A stretch of 64,000 nt of DNA from Lentilactobacillus sp. SPB1-3 (GTDB taxonomy: Bacteria; Bacillota; Bacilli; Lactobacillales; Lactobacillaceae). The stretch's first letter is position 1; each line of letters begins with the position of its first letter. The notes below the pieces were generated by a model. It saw only the letters and a program-made list of their open reading frames with translations. It had not been told where the DNA came from and searched no databases. This document shows, piece by piece, positions 24,359 to 33,148 of the stretch. Position numbers and translations under genes: made by a program. The stretch lies in the NCBI RefSeq assembly GCF_026913205.2, contig NZ_CP168151.1, positions 1,736,001 through 1,800,000 of the forward strand, written 5' to 3'.

Positions 24359-26203
24359 TTATTGATTATCAAATTTTTGATACAACTTATCAAAATTAAT
24401 TGTTCCTAGACCAGTAGCCTGATTATATAACTTACCTGGTTGGCCTGTGTAATAAAGATTATTATTGTTCTTATCACTATCTAAGACATTAAATGGGGTA
24501 TCTGGTTGAACCGCAAACCGATAAATTTGTGGATTCCAGAAACCGACTGGTTGAGATAACTTACTATTTAAATCTGCATTAGCTGCAGCGATTTGTGGGG
24601 AAGCAAAACTAGTCCCACCATCAACCATCCAGGTAGTTTTATTTTTACCCTTCTTATTTGTGAATGTGGCCACTGTTGCATAACCGGTACGAATATCTGA
24701 GTTAGCTGAAACATCAGGCATATTGCGACCAGAACGCTTGCCAGTAATCATCTGTGGATCGTGATTTAACACAAAACGACCATCTTTATAACTCAGTAAT
24801 TTAATCGCTCTGAACGTGCCAACTCCTGAAACACCAGCTTGGTATCCTGGAAGAGGATTTAAAGTTGAAAATCCGCCACCGCCGCCGGCAAACATACCAG
24901 CCTTTAATTCAAGACCATCAAGACTGTAAGTATCCCCCCAAGCTCGTTCTTGTTGAACGTTAATCAACTTACCACTAACCACACTTTCATATGGCAGTGT
25001 GGTTCCACCAACATCAGTTACATACGGTGAACCAGTTGGGAAGTCATGCTGTTCTTTACCACTTAATGAGTTGATATCATATGGTCCGTGATCTCCAGCA
25101 GCATTGAACACAGAAATTCCTTGTAAAGCCGCCTGCTTAAGTAATTGGTTAAACGCATTGTTATATTGCCGAGTAGTACCACTTTCACCAGCAACATACT
25201 TTAATCCTTCGGTACCAGCACCAAAACTAGTTGATATTTGTTTATCAATATTGTCATTGATTGCCTTAGCAAAAGTCGTATATAAAGCGGCATTGCCAGT
25301 GATATTATCATTGACTGAATCACCGATATACACATCAATGTTAGCCTTAGGTGCAACTGAACTAGATTGCTCAACATCTAATGAAACCTCAAGTTGACCA
25401 ATATACCTGTCTGTCGATACCCTTCGACTATAGATTTTATTCATTGCCGCCGCTGATGAATAAACATAGTGATTATGAATACGACTAGTGTCTCCAGATA
25501 ACCCATTTTGTTTCAGATAACGACTTACATCGGGTTTACGATAACTACTTAGAGCAATTAAACCGACAGATTGACCAGAACCATCAGCACCGTTATTGAT
25601 CATATTGGTTAAATTATACCGATCAGTAAACTTCTTAGCACCATATTTTTTAGAAAATGTAGTGGCACTTTGGTTAATATTAGGCTTTTGATCAGTTGGT
25701 TGAACATGGGTAGTGAACTTACCGGAAGTCTTGCCCTTTGGCCCTTGTAAGCCAATTACTGTCAATGTCTGGCTGCTTAATGACTTAGGTAAAGAAGTTT
25801 TGGTATAAGTATATGATCTATGCTTCGCATTCTTAGCCTTAAAAGCCTTAATTAAGTTACTCCGAGTCCCAGTGACTGTGAGCACTAAATTACTGTTAAT
25901 CGCTTTAGAAGATAAATGATATTTTTTAAAGTATTTTTGAAACTTATTAACGGTTGCGTTACTTTGACCATAATTTTGTTTGAATTGATCGGTTGATAAA
26001 TACTGATGATACAGTGGCGAATTAGGATCAGTAACATCAAGGACACGATTCGTTAAATCACCGGAATTTCGCGCTTTTAAAACTACCGTTGTTGTCGTAG
26101 TCTTTGCCTTAGCAGCATACGCAACACGGTTGGCCGAAATTACCCCCAGTAGAATTGGCACCACAAATAATGGTGCCTTAAGCATTTTTTTATTCATTAT
26201 CAT
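24359..26203 (-). CDS. Secreted S53 (sedolisin/kumamolisin-like) protease
   Basis: 614 residues. A signal peptide (about 1-31) is followed by the pro-kumamolisin activation domain (about 35-165) and the catalytic domain. The sedolisin residues are present: Glu272 and Asp276 (EVSLD), Asp371 (AAGDHG) and the nucleophile Ser532 (GGTSFASP). A C-terminal calcium-site-like segment with YNQATGLGTINF fits the family. Sedolisins are acid-active endopeptidases, which suits an acidifying organism. Self-processing is expected after secretion. GGGGAG ribosome binding site; either ATG 26203 or 26197 may start it. Monocistronic. Confidence 0.9.
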   Translation of the reverse strand: MIMNKKMLKAPLFVVPILLGVISANRVAYAAKAKTTTTTVVLKARNSGDLTNRVLDVTDPNSPLYHQYLSTDQFKQNYGQSNATVNKFQKYFKKYHLSSKAINSNLVLTVTGTRSNLIKAFKAKNAKHRSYTYTKTSLPKSLSSQTLTVIGLQGPKGKTSGKFTTHVQPTDQKPNINQSATTFSKKYGAKKFTDRYNLTNMINNGADGSGQSVGLIALSSYRKPDVSRYLKQNGLSGDTSRIHNHYVYSSAAAMNKIYSRRVSTDRYIGQLEVSLDVEQSSSVAPKANIDVYIGDSVNDNITGNAALYTTFAKAINDNIDKQISTSFGAGTEGLKYVAGESGTTRQYNNAFNQLLKQAALQGISVFNAAGDHGPYDINSLSGKEQHDFPTGSPYVTDVGGTTLPYESVVSGKLINVQQERAWGDTYSLDGLELKAGMFAGGGGGFSTLNPLPGYQAGVSGVGTFRAIKLLSYKDGRFVLNHDPQMITGKRSGRNMPDVSANSDIRTGYATVATFTNKKGKNKTTWMVDGGTSFASPQIAAANADLNSKLSQPVGFWNPQIYRFAVQPDTPFNVLDSDKNNNNLYYTGQPGKLYNQATGLGTINFDKLYQKFDNQ

Positions 26204-26254
26204 CGAACTCCCCTAAAACGAATTTAATACATTCAGTTTACCACGTTAACTTAA

Positions 26255-26749
26255 TTAGTATGCCAAATGAATCCCCGCAATTTCTGCTTTCAAATGATCT
26301 ATATCACCATCGCAACGAAAGCCCGCAATCATCAGTGCATGTTCATCGTCAATCAATTGTTGCATATGTGGCTTAGTGGCCTCAAATGGTGTACTGGAAC
26401 TGGTAGAAAATGCGACAATTTTTTTGTCGGCAAAACTAAACTTATCAAATAACGAATCAATAATCCGCGGTGGCTCCCCCCACCAAGTCGGATATCCAAT
26501 AAAAACAACATCATATTGATTTATATCATCGATTGCAGTTGCAACCGGTGGCATTAATTGCAATTCTGTTTCGTGCTTAGCAATTTTAAAGTACTGGTCA
26601 AAATCTTCTGGATAAGGATTTACCGGCTTAATTTTCTGCATTTTACCGCCAGTAACATCTTGAATTTGTGTAGCAGCACTTTCAGTGTTTCCTGATAATG
26701 AAAAATATAAAATCAAAGACTTAACATCTTGCCATTCATTTTCAGCCAT
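26255..26749 (-). CDS. Flavodoxin
   Basis: 164 residues, flavodoxin fold. YFSLSGNTESAA is the FMN phosphate loop, GYPTWWGEPP and FSTSSSTPFEATKP are the isoalloxazine-side loops typical of the flavodoxin_4 group. It probably carries electrons or acts as a small flavin reductase. A reading TTG directly upstream (26752) is less likely than ATG 26749, which has GGAGGGG seven bases before. Confidence 0.85.
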   Translation of the reverse strand: MAENEWQDVKSLILYFSLSGNTESAATQIQDVTGGKMQKIKPVNPYPEDFDQYFKIAKHETELQLMPPVATAIDDINQYDVVFIGYPTWWGEPPRIIDSLFDKFSFADKKIVAFSTSSSTPFEATKPHMQQLIDDEHALMIAGFRCDGDIDHLKAEIAGIHLAY

Positions 26750-26843
26750 CAATACCCCTCCTTATTACATGATAACGCGTATCTGATACCGCTTACCTAA
26801 ATCTTAGAATACCATGAATAAATTATCAACACTCGATTAACAA

Positions 26844-27533
26844 TTAATAGAAGTTAATTAGTTCATTCAATGTCATTTCATCTGGAGTGACGTGGCAATT
26901 ACAGGCAACTACCTGCACGCCAACCGCTTGTGCTTCAGCAATTGCCGTAGCTAACAATGGTGCTAACGGTTCGTTAATTCTCATCTGGTGAACATAATCC
27001 ATTTGAACAACAAAATACAAGTAGGCATCACTTCCATTTTTGGTTGCCTCAGCCAATGTGTGAACGTGTTTGACTGCTCGAACCGTTGGTGCATCCGGAA
27101 ATTGAGCTAAGCCACCATCTTCTAAGGTCACTCCCTTAGTCTCTAACCAACAATCTCTACCATCCTGAGTTTCGCCCCAGAAATCAATTCTAGAATCAGC
27201 CAACTTAGTTTCAGGTTTGAATCGTTGTAATGGTTGGATTCCTGGTACAACAAGTGAGTTACCTAGCGTCTCTTTTACCACTGCATTGGGTGCTTGACTA
27301 TCAACGTTGACCCAGTGACCCAGTTTATTAACTGCCACTAAATCATAGGATGTCTTGCGATTAGGATTGTCGCTAAATACTAGACTGACTTCATAACCTG
27401 GTACTAAAAGTTCATGATTACGGCCAGTATTCTTTAAGTGGGCCTCGACATCTTGACCGTCAAGATCACAAATTACCGTGAAGCGATTAATTTTTTTAAC
27501 GAACCTAGCAAGATGAAAATTGGCGTATTTCAT
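26844..27533 (-). CDS. sfsA: SfsA family protein
   Basis: 229 residues. The pattern RFVKKINRFTVICDLDGQDVEAHLKNTGR near the start (split here across about 10-38), then RIDFWGE, CWLETKGVTL, FPDAPTVRAVKHV is the SfsA signature, with a nuclease-like acidic/Lys core (D...E-x-K). In E. coli it was named for stimulating maltose use, but its molecular role is not settled. GAGGTTACC site before ATG. It is divergent from the PTS EIIC gene. Confidence 0.9.
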   Translation of the reverse strand: MKYANFHLARFVKKINRFTVICDLDGQDVEAHLKNTGRNHELLVPGYEVSLVFSDNPNRKTSYDLVAVNKLGHWVNVDSQAPNAVVKETLGNSLVVPGIQPLQRFKPETKLADSRIDFWGETQDGRDCWLETKGVTLEDGGLAQFPDAPTVRAVKHVHTLAEATKNGSDAYLYFVVQMDYVHQMRINEPLAPLLATAIAEAQAVGVQVVACNCHVTPDEMTLNELINFY

Positions 27534-27596
27534 CGGTAACCTCCAAAGATTTCTTCTTAATTATTTATTATACGCTCATGCCTATCCTAATGGCTT

Positions 27597-27631
27597 TCAC
27601 AGCGTTTTCAAAAGCTAGCAAACGCTTTAAC
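27597..27631. promoter_or_regulatory. Paired cre-like sites before the PTS gene
   Basis: A minus-strand TGAAAACGCTGTGA (27610-27597) has two mismatches to the cre consensus, and a plus-strand AGCAAACGCTTTAA (27618-27631) has three. Together their cores make an inverted repeat AGCGTTT/AAACGCT. Placed in the sfsA-PTS divergent gap. Either CcpA or a sugar-specific regulator could bind. Confidence 0.4.
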
Positions 27632-27738
27632 ATCAATACTTTTATGTAACAAAACCAATACAAAACGAGCAAAAGGATTGCATATTTTCTGAAAATAGGT
27701 AGACTAGCAAAAGTGATTTTTTTAGGAGGAAATTTAAT

Positions 27739-28941
27739 TTGTCAATTACTAAAATTTTGCGAAGCGGTAAAGATAACTTTTTAAAGTTCATTAATACCCT
27801 CGCCGATATTTTTGTCCCAATCATTCCCGCAATCGTGGCGGCCGGTTTATTAATGGCCCTTCACAACGTGTTGACTGCCCCCCATTTATTCTCAGCGAAT
27901 TCGCTAGTTCAGATGTACCCGAATATCAAAGGGTTCGCTAGTTTCATTAATACGATTTCAAATGCTCCATTCACATTTCTGCCAGTATTAATTGGCTTTG
28001 CTGCCACCAAACGGTTTGGTGGTAATCCTTATTTAGGAGCTGCTATGGGGATGATGATGGTCTCACCAGCACTTGTTAGTGGTTACGATGTTAGTGCTGC
28101 TGTTGCCAACCATACCCTTGGTTACTGGAACTTTATGGGACTTCCTGTTGCTCAGGCAGGATATCAAGGTTCCGTAATTCCGATGTTAGCTGTGGCTTGG
28201 ATCTTAGCAAAAATTGAAAAATGGCTTCACAAGAAAATGCCAGAAGCTCTTGATTATACCTTTACTCCACTAATTGCCGTTTTGGTAACTGCCATTTTGA
28301 CATTTATCATCGTCGGCCCAGTTATGAGAAGTGTCAGCGATGGGATTACTAATGGTCTATTATGGTTGTACAATACTACTGGTCCTATTGGAACCGGTGT
28401 CCTTGGCCTATTATATGCACCATTAGTAATTACTGGTTTGCACCAAAGTTTTCCAGCGATTGAAACTCAACTGATTGCTAATATCAAGCAAACTGGTGGG
28501 AGTTTTATCTTCCCAATTGCTTCCATCTCAAATATTGCTCAAGGAGCATCCGCACTCGCAGTGTTCTTCTTAGCAAAAGACAAGAAGCAAAAAGGCTTGG
28601 CTTCTTCTGCTAGTTTCTCAGCTTTACTGGGAATTACTGAACCCGCAATGTTTGGAGTTAACTTGAAGCTGAAGTTTCCATTCATATCTGCAATCATTGG
28701 TTCAGGAATCGCATCAATTTACCTTGGTCTCACTCACGTGTTAGCTGTTTCAATGGGATCCAATAGTGTGCTCGGATTTATCAGTATTGCCACTAACGCA
28801 ATCCCATCATTCTTAATCGCGGCTGTGATCAGTTTCGTGGTTAGTTTCACGTTGACCTACGTTCATGGACTTCGTCAAACTGAAGATATTTTTGCGGCAA
28901 TGATGGCTGCAGAAACTGCTCCAGAAGTTGAGACTGCTTAA
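27739..28941 (+). CDS. PTS sugar permease EIIC (sucrose/trehalose-like), no EIIB
   Basis: 400 residues with about ten membrane segments. The EIIC signature GITEPAMFGVN (about 298-308) and TNAIPSF are of the glucose-glucoside/sucrose family, which normally has a ~90-residue EIIB domain in front. Here the protein begins only about 15 residues before the first helix (FVPIIPAIVAAGLL), and nothing EIIB-like is found upstream. EIIB and EIIA must act in trans, or the protein is not a phosphorylating transporter. TTG start after AGGAGG at good spacing. Monocistronic, divergent from sfsA. Confidence 0.85.
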   Translation: MSITKILRSGKDNFLKFINTLADIFVPIIPAIVAAGLLMALHNVLTAPHLFSANSLVQMYPNIKGFASFINTISNAPFTFLPVLIGFAATKRFGGNPYLGAAMGMMMVSPALVSGYDVSAAVANHTLGYWNFMGLPVAQAGYQGSVIPMLAVAWILAKIEKWLHKKMPEALDYTFTPLIAVLVTAILTFIIVGPVMRSVSDGITNGLLWLYNTTGPIGTGVLGLLYAPLVITGLHQSFPAIETQLIANIKQTGGSFIFPIASISNIAQGASALAVFFLAKDKKQKGLASSASFSALLGITEPAMFGVNLKLKFPFISAIIGSGIASIYLGLTHVLAVSMGSNSVLGFISIATNAIPSFLIAAVISFVVSFTLTYVHGLRQTEDIFAAMMAAETAPEVETA

Positions 28942-29007
28942 TTTACTGTCATGCTAAAATTCAGCATATAAATATCAACAAGTAATGCATAAATTCACTT
29001 TGTAATC

Positions 29008-29050
29008 AAAAAGATGGAAGTTTTCTTAATTGAAAACTTCCATCTTTTTA
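29008..29050. terminator. Bidirectional terminator
   Basis: AAAAAGATGGAAGTTTTC pairs perfectly with GAAAACTTCCATCTTTTT over a six-base loop. It lies between converging genes and includes the stop codon of the EF-G-like gene. Confidence 0.92.
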
Positions 29051-30988
29051 TTTACTCACATAAGGGACATGTGCCATCTGTGGTACTTCATCCCAAGGAA
29101 CTGGATATCCAGCACCATGCGCACAAAATACTGAATCTGGGGTGTTAGCCAAATCACTAACTGGTTGATAGCCTTCGCTTTCAACCACTTCTGCCTCGTT
29201 ATGAGCAGGTCGATAACCATCCACCACACAATCAAGTTGGCCTTTACCATGCGTATAAGCTTGCACGGCTCGCGGATAATCCTGCATTTCAGATACAGGC
29301 GCAGTACCTATCAGTACAGCCATCTCGCCTGTCGTTGTTGGTGCTTCAAACTGCCCACTCATTGCTTGAATATCAGTCATTGCCCGGCCGATTTGATCTT
29401 GTGGCACCATCAATCTAAATCGATACCAAGGCTCCAATAGCTGAGCATTTCCGGCTTGTCGGGCCATCATTAATCCTTGGCGAACTGCGCGCCAAGTAGC
29501 TTCCTTAAAATCGCCACCAACTGAATGGACGATGCTAGCTTTACCGGCAACCAAAGTTAACTTCACATCAGTTAAGGGTGCACCAACCAGAACACTAAGT
29601 TGGGTTTTAGCCTGCAAATTACTAATAACCTGATGTTGCCAATTTTTACCAAGTACATCAACATCACAATCAGTCGCAAAAGTTAACCCAGTTCCAGGAG
29701 CTGTTGGTTCCATTAATAAATGTACTTCAGCGTAGTGTCGAAGTGGTTCGAAGTGTCCGACTCCTTCAACTGGCTGAGTAATAGTTTCTCGGTATAAAAT
29801 GCCACCTTCATCAAAGTCGACATCTAAGTCAAAGCGATCATGCAGCATTTGTTTCAACACTTCTAGTTGAATCGTCCCCCTCAATTGCACACGAATTTCT
29901 TGTAATTGTTCGGACCAAGATACTCGCAACAATGGATCTTCATCCTCTAATTCACGCATAGCAGATAATACAGAGTGAACTTCTTCATTTTGTAAGTTCA
30001 CGGCATACGTCAATACAGGTTGCATCGTTGGTAGTTGAGAATCGCGAGCTGTCCCTAGTCCCTGACCAGGAAAAGTATCCTTCAATCCTGGCACCACGAC
30101 TATATCACCAGCAGCAACTCGCGGAACTACTTCATATTTTGTCCCGTTATATAACCGTAACTGGTTAACCTTTTGTTCTGGTAGAATCAATTCTTTAGTT
30201 GCTAAAGTTCCACCTGTCATTCGCATCCAAGTCAAACGCTCACCATTTGCATGAGATATTTTAAAGACGCTGGCGGCAAAATCTTCTTCATAAACAGTCT
30301 CCTGCGTCCATTTTGCCAACCCCGCTAATAAGTTATCGATTCCCGTCATCTTTAATCCTGAACCGAAATAAACAGGAAAAACTTGTCGATTAGCGATCAT
30401 GTTCTTAATCACACCATTATCAAGGTCGCCACTATCCAAATAATTGGCTAGCACATCGTCATCTTGTAAGGCAATCTCTTCTGCATCCTCAGCTGGAACT
30501 GTTTCTGTATCCCAATCAAATGGCAAACTGCCAGCTGATAAAGTCTGTTGTAATTGGTTGATAACATCATCCCGATTAGTTCCAGGAGCATCCATCTTGT
30601 TCACAAAAATAAACGTGGGAATATTGTATTGTTTCAATAGTCCCCATAGCGTTTGGGTATATCCTTGCACACCGTCAGTAGCTGAAACCACCAAAATAGC
30701 ATAATCTAACACACTTAAAATTTGCTCAGTCTGAGCCGCAAAATCCACGTGACCAGGAGTATCCAAAAGAGATACATATAAATCATCATATTTAAAATTA
30801 GCTTGATGAGAAAAAATCGTAATTCCGCGCGCTTTTTCTAAATCATCAGGATCCAAAAAGGCATCCCCGTTATCTACTCTACCGAGTGTCTTTAGCGCCC
30901 CAGTTTTATAGAGTAGTGCTTCTGACAGCGTGGTTTTCCCAGCATCAACATGGGCCACGATTCCTGCCACAATTTTCTTCATAATCAT
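29048..30988 (-). CDS. EF-G/Tet(M)-like translational GTPase
   Basis: 646 residues in the arrangement of ribosomal protection proteins: GTPase domain (AHVDAGKTT P-loop, DTPGHVDF G3, NKMD G4), domain II, then EF-G domains III-V. The domain IV loop that in Tet(M) reads YSPVSTPADF is shortened to HSVGGDF. The C-terminal end has the motif CAHGAGYPVPWDEVP, seen in a chromosomal family of uncharacterised relatives. So it is a Tet(M) relative by fold but probably does not remove tetracycline. The start is ATG 30988 after GAGGAACC; ATG 30982 is also possible. Confidence 0.85.
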   Translation of the reverse strand: MIMKKIVAGIVAHVDAGKTTLSEALLYKTGALKTLGRVDNGDAFLDPDDLEKARGITIFSHQANFKYDDLYVSLLDTPGHVDFAAQTEQILSVLDYAILVVSATDGVQGYTQTLWGLLKQYNIPTFIFVNKMDAPGTNRDDVINQLQQTLSAGSLPFDWDTETVPAEDAEEIALQDDDVLANYLDSGDLDNGVIKNMIANRQVFPVYFGSGLKMTGIDNLLAGLAKWTQETVYEEDFAASVFKISHANGERLTWMRMTGGTLATKELILPEQKVNQLRLYNGTKYEVVPRVAAGDIVVVPGLKDTFPGQGLGTARDSQLPTMQPVLTYAVNLQNEEVHSVLSAMRELEDEDPLLRVSWSEQLQEIRVQLRGTIQLEVLKQMLHDRFDLDVDFDEGGILYRETITQPVEGVGHFEPLRHYAEVHLLMEPTAPGTGLTFATDCDVDVLGKNWQHQVISNLQAKTQLSVLVGAPLTDVKLTLVAGKASIVHSVGGDFKEATWRAVRQGLMMARQAGNAQLLEPWYRFRLMVPQDQIGRAMTDIQAMSGQFEAPTTTGEMAVLIGTAPVSEMQDYPRAVQAYTHGKGQLDCVVDGYRPAHNEAEVVESEGYQPVSDLANTPDSVFCAHGAGYPVPWDEVPQMAHVPYVSK

Positions 30989-31069
30989 GGTTCCTCTTTT
31001 CGTTTCGCAACTGTCGGTTAACCGAACATTTTCTTCCGTACATTGTATCATGTTTCCTTAACTAGACAT

Positions 31070-31111
31070 AAAAGAACCCTCGGTATCATAAATGACACCA
31101 AAGGCTCTTTG
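31070..31111 (-). terminator. Terminator of the five-gene ABC operon
   Basis: An imperfect minus-strand hairpin (AAAGAGCC...GGTGTCAT with ATGATACC...GGTTCTTT) followed by TTTTAT. Less regular than other terminators in the window. Confidence 0.6.
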
Positions 31112-31121
31112 CTGTTGGGAA

Positions 31122-31895
31122 TTACTCCCGTTTTAATTGTTTTCGTTCAAACATGACCTTGGTAAACCAAGACATGGCTCCTGACCACAGAACCATGGCC
31201 ACCATCATACGCCAAGGCACTAAGTGAGTGCCTTGAGAATCAGTGTAACCTAAAATATATTTCATGAAATTAGCCACCCAAGTTGCGGTTTGGTCACTAA
31301 CCTTAAACATGTTAACGGCGAAAGCTAGGATAACAAATAAGAACACTGGCACAGCGATAAAAATCACTCGTTGAATTCGTTTTGAAAATAACGACATTAA
31401 ACTACCAATGGCAAGACCAGTTAGTGCGAATGCAAGAATCCATAACCAACTAAATACGAAGTTGGTGGCTCCTGCTAGAAAATAATTGCTAAATGTGGAT
31501 TGATACATTGATGTGAAAACATTAAAGTTCGGCGAATCACGGAATGGTTGTGTCAACACGCCGAAAAGCAAATTAACCGTATTGGCGATCAATGTAACAA
31601 GTATTAATGAAATAACTTCTCCCCTAAAGAAAGTTATTCGTGAAATTCCGTTTTGAATCAGTAACTTGAAGTTAGTGTAAGTTAACGACGAGATCACAAA
31701 AACAAACGCTGTAACTAAAAATCCAATTGGAGTACCAGCCAGTTGATCAGTGAATGAAAAGTCTTGAATGGTACCAGTGATTAAGGCTAATAATGCCGGT
31801 AATATCAACATTACTACGATAGTCCATAAGTACATTTGTCCGACCAAAGAAATCTGGTGTTCAAACAAATACTTACTAACTTGTTTAACTTTCAT
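31122..31895 (-). CDS. ABC-2 type permease of the GntR-linked exporter
   Basis: 257 residues with six hydrophobic segments and no ATPase motif. It pairs with the ATPase gene directly upstream, whose stop overlaps this start (TAATG), a sign of translational coupling. The ribosome binding site GGGGGGAG lies inside the ATPase gene. With the GntR regulator it resembles Ytr-type or YhcH-like exporters induced by cell-wall antibiotics. Last gene of a five-gene operon. Confidence 0.8.
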   Translation of the reverse strand: MKVKQVSKYLFEHQISLVGQMYLWTIVVMLILPALLALITGTIQDFSFTDQLAGTPIGFLVTAFVFVISSLTYTNFKLLIQNGISRITFFRGEVISLILVTLIANTVNLLFGVLTQPFRDSPNFNVFTSMYQSTFSNYFLAGATNFVFSWLWILAFALTGLAIGSLMSLFSKRIQRVIFIAVPVFLFVILAFAVNMFKVSDQTATWVANFMKYILGYTDSQGTHLVPWRMMVAMVLWSGAMSWFTKVMFERKQLKRE

Positions 31896-32770
31896 TAGTA
31901 GCTCCCCCCATTTCCTTGAATATTAGTTAAAAAGATAAATAGTTTTTGTAGATCAAAACTGCCAACCTGCACTGTATCAGGGATTGGTCGATCATCGTTT
32001 AAATTACCAAACACATAATTAGTTTTCAAATTACTCATTTGCTCGCTGCCGATAACGTTTAAACCATTAGTGTATTGGTCAACTTCTTCAGATGGGCCGA
32101 CAACTGAATGATTTTTGGTCAAGATACTTTCAACTGATTGATCTAGCAGTACGTGCCCCATATCGATCATCACAACATCACTCACGATGTTAGCGACTTC
32201 TTCAATCAAATGAGTTGAAATGATAAAGGTTCTTGGACGATCTGAGAAGGTCTGAATCAATTCACTATAAAAGAGTTCTCTGTGATTAGCATCTAGTCCC
32301 AAGACCGGTTCATCTAACAGAATAAACTTAGCCGGAACTGACAATGCCACGATGAGTTTAAAAATTGAATTATAACCGGTTGAAAGCTTACCAAACTTTT
32401 GATTAAGATCTAAGCCAAATTTGGTAGCGAGGCTTTCTGCTAATTCGTGATCAAATCCGCCATATAGCAATTCAGTATCCTTCATAATTTTGGTTAACTT
32501 ATCACCATCATTATATAAGTCGACCTCACTCATCAAATACATCATGCCAAGCTTACTATCATTATCAGCAACATTTTCTGAATCCATATGAACTTCACCA
32601 CTATTGGCAAAGATTCGGTCAGTAATAATGTTTAATAACGTCGATTTACCAGCACCATTTCGGCCAAGCAAACCATAAATTTTCCCCTCTTCAAACGTCA
32701 AACTAATATCGCTTAGGACATTATGTGATCCGAACGCTTTAGAGACGTGATCAATCGATAACAAACTCAT
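31895..32770 (-). CDS. ABC transporter ATPase (Ytr type)
   Basis: 291 residues. Walker A GRNGAGKST (about 36-44), a signature LSTGYNSIF that is a little unusual, Walker B FILLDEPVLGLD and the switch His in STHLIEE. The C-terminal ~70 residues are an accessory region. It overlaps the GntR gene by four bases (ATGA) and the permease gene by one, so the three form one coupled unit. Confidence 0.88.
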   Translation of the reverse strand: MSLLSIDHVSKAFGSHNVLSDISLTFEEGKIYGLLGRNGAGKSTLLNIITDRIFANSGEVHMDSENVADNDSKLGMMYLMSEVDLYNDGDKLTKIMKDTELLYGGFDHELAESLATKFGLDLNQKFGKLSTGYNSIFKLIVALSVPAKFILLDEPVLGLDANHRELFYSELIQTFSDRPRTFIISTHLIEEVANIVSDVVMIDMGHVLLDQSVESILTKNHSVVGPSEEVDQYTNGLNVIGSEQMSNLKTNYVFGNLNDDRPIPDTVQVGSFDLQKLFIFLTNIQGNGGSY

Positions 32771-33135
32771 TCAGTAAAACCTCTCTTTATTTGATTTATT
32801 AAATCTTCCTCGGAGATATTCAAACTCTTGGCTTCAGTCACCAAGCTTTTAACGAAGTTATCATAGAATTTACTTCGACGATCTTCAAGAATCTTTTCTC
32901 GAGCGCCAACTGTAACAAACATTCCTAAGCCCCGACGCTTTTCAATCAATCCCTTATCAACAACCATATTCATTCCCTTTAACACGGTGGCTGGATTAAT
33001 GTGAAACTCTTTAGAAATTTCAGTGGTTGAAGGAATCTGTTTGCCCTCATCAAAACCACTAGTAACGATGGTTTCTTCAATTTGTTCTGCAACTTGCCGA
33101 TAAATCGGCTCCGAACCATCGAATGAAAACTGCAT
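32767..33135 (-). CDS. GntR family regulator, YtrA subfamily
   Basis: 122 residues. A winged-helix DNA-binding domain (PIYRQVAEQIEETIV, then PSTTEISKEFHINPATVLKG and LIEKRRGLGMFV) is followed by a short helical tail, the YtrA arrangement that lacks a ligand domain. Usually these repress the ABC genes they lie with. It starts only 13 bases after the Bce-type permease gene, so it belongs to the same operon. RBS AGGTGAT. Confidence 0.87.
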   Translation of the reverse strand: MQFSFDGSEPIYRQVAEQIEETIVTSGFDEGKQIPSTTEISKEFHINPATVLKGMNMVVDKGLIEKRRGLGMFVTVGAREKILEDRRSKFYDNFVKSLVTEAKSLNISEEDLINQIKRGFTE

Positions 33136-33148
33136 GTGATCACCTCAG

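Noticed and set aside
29048-30988. Calling this gene a tetracycline resistance determinant
   Set aside because: The domain IV loop needed for tetracycline removal is shortened, and the gene has a housekeeping context with no mobile element near.
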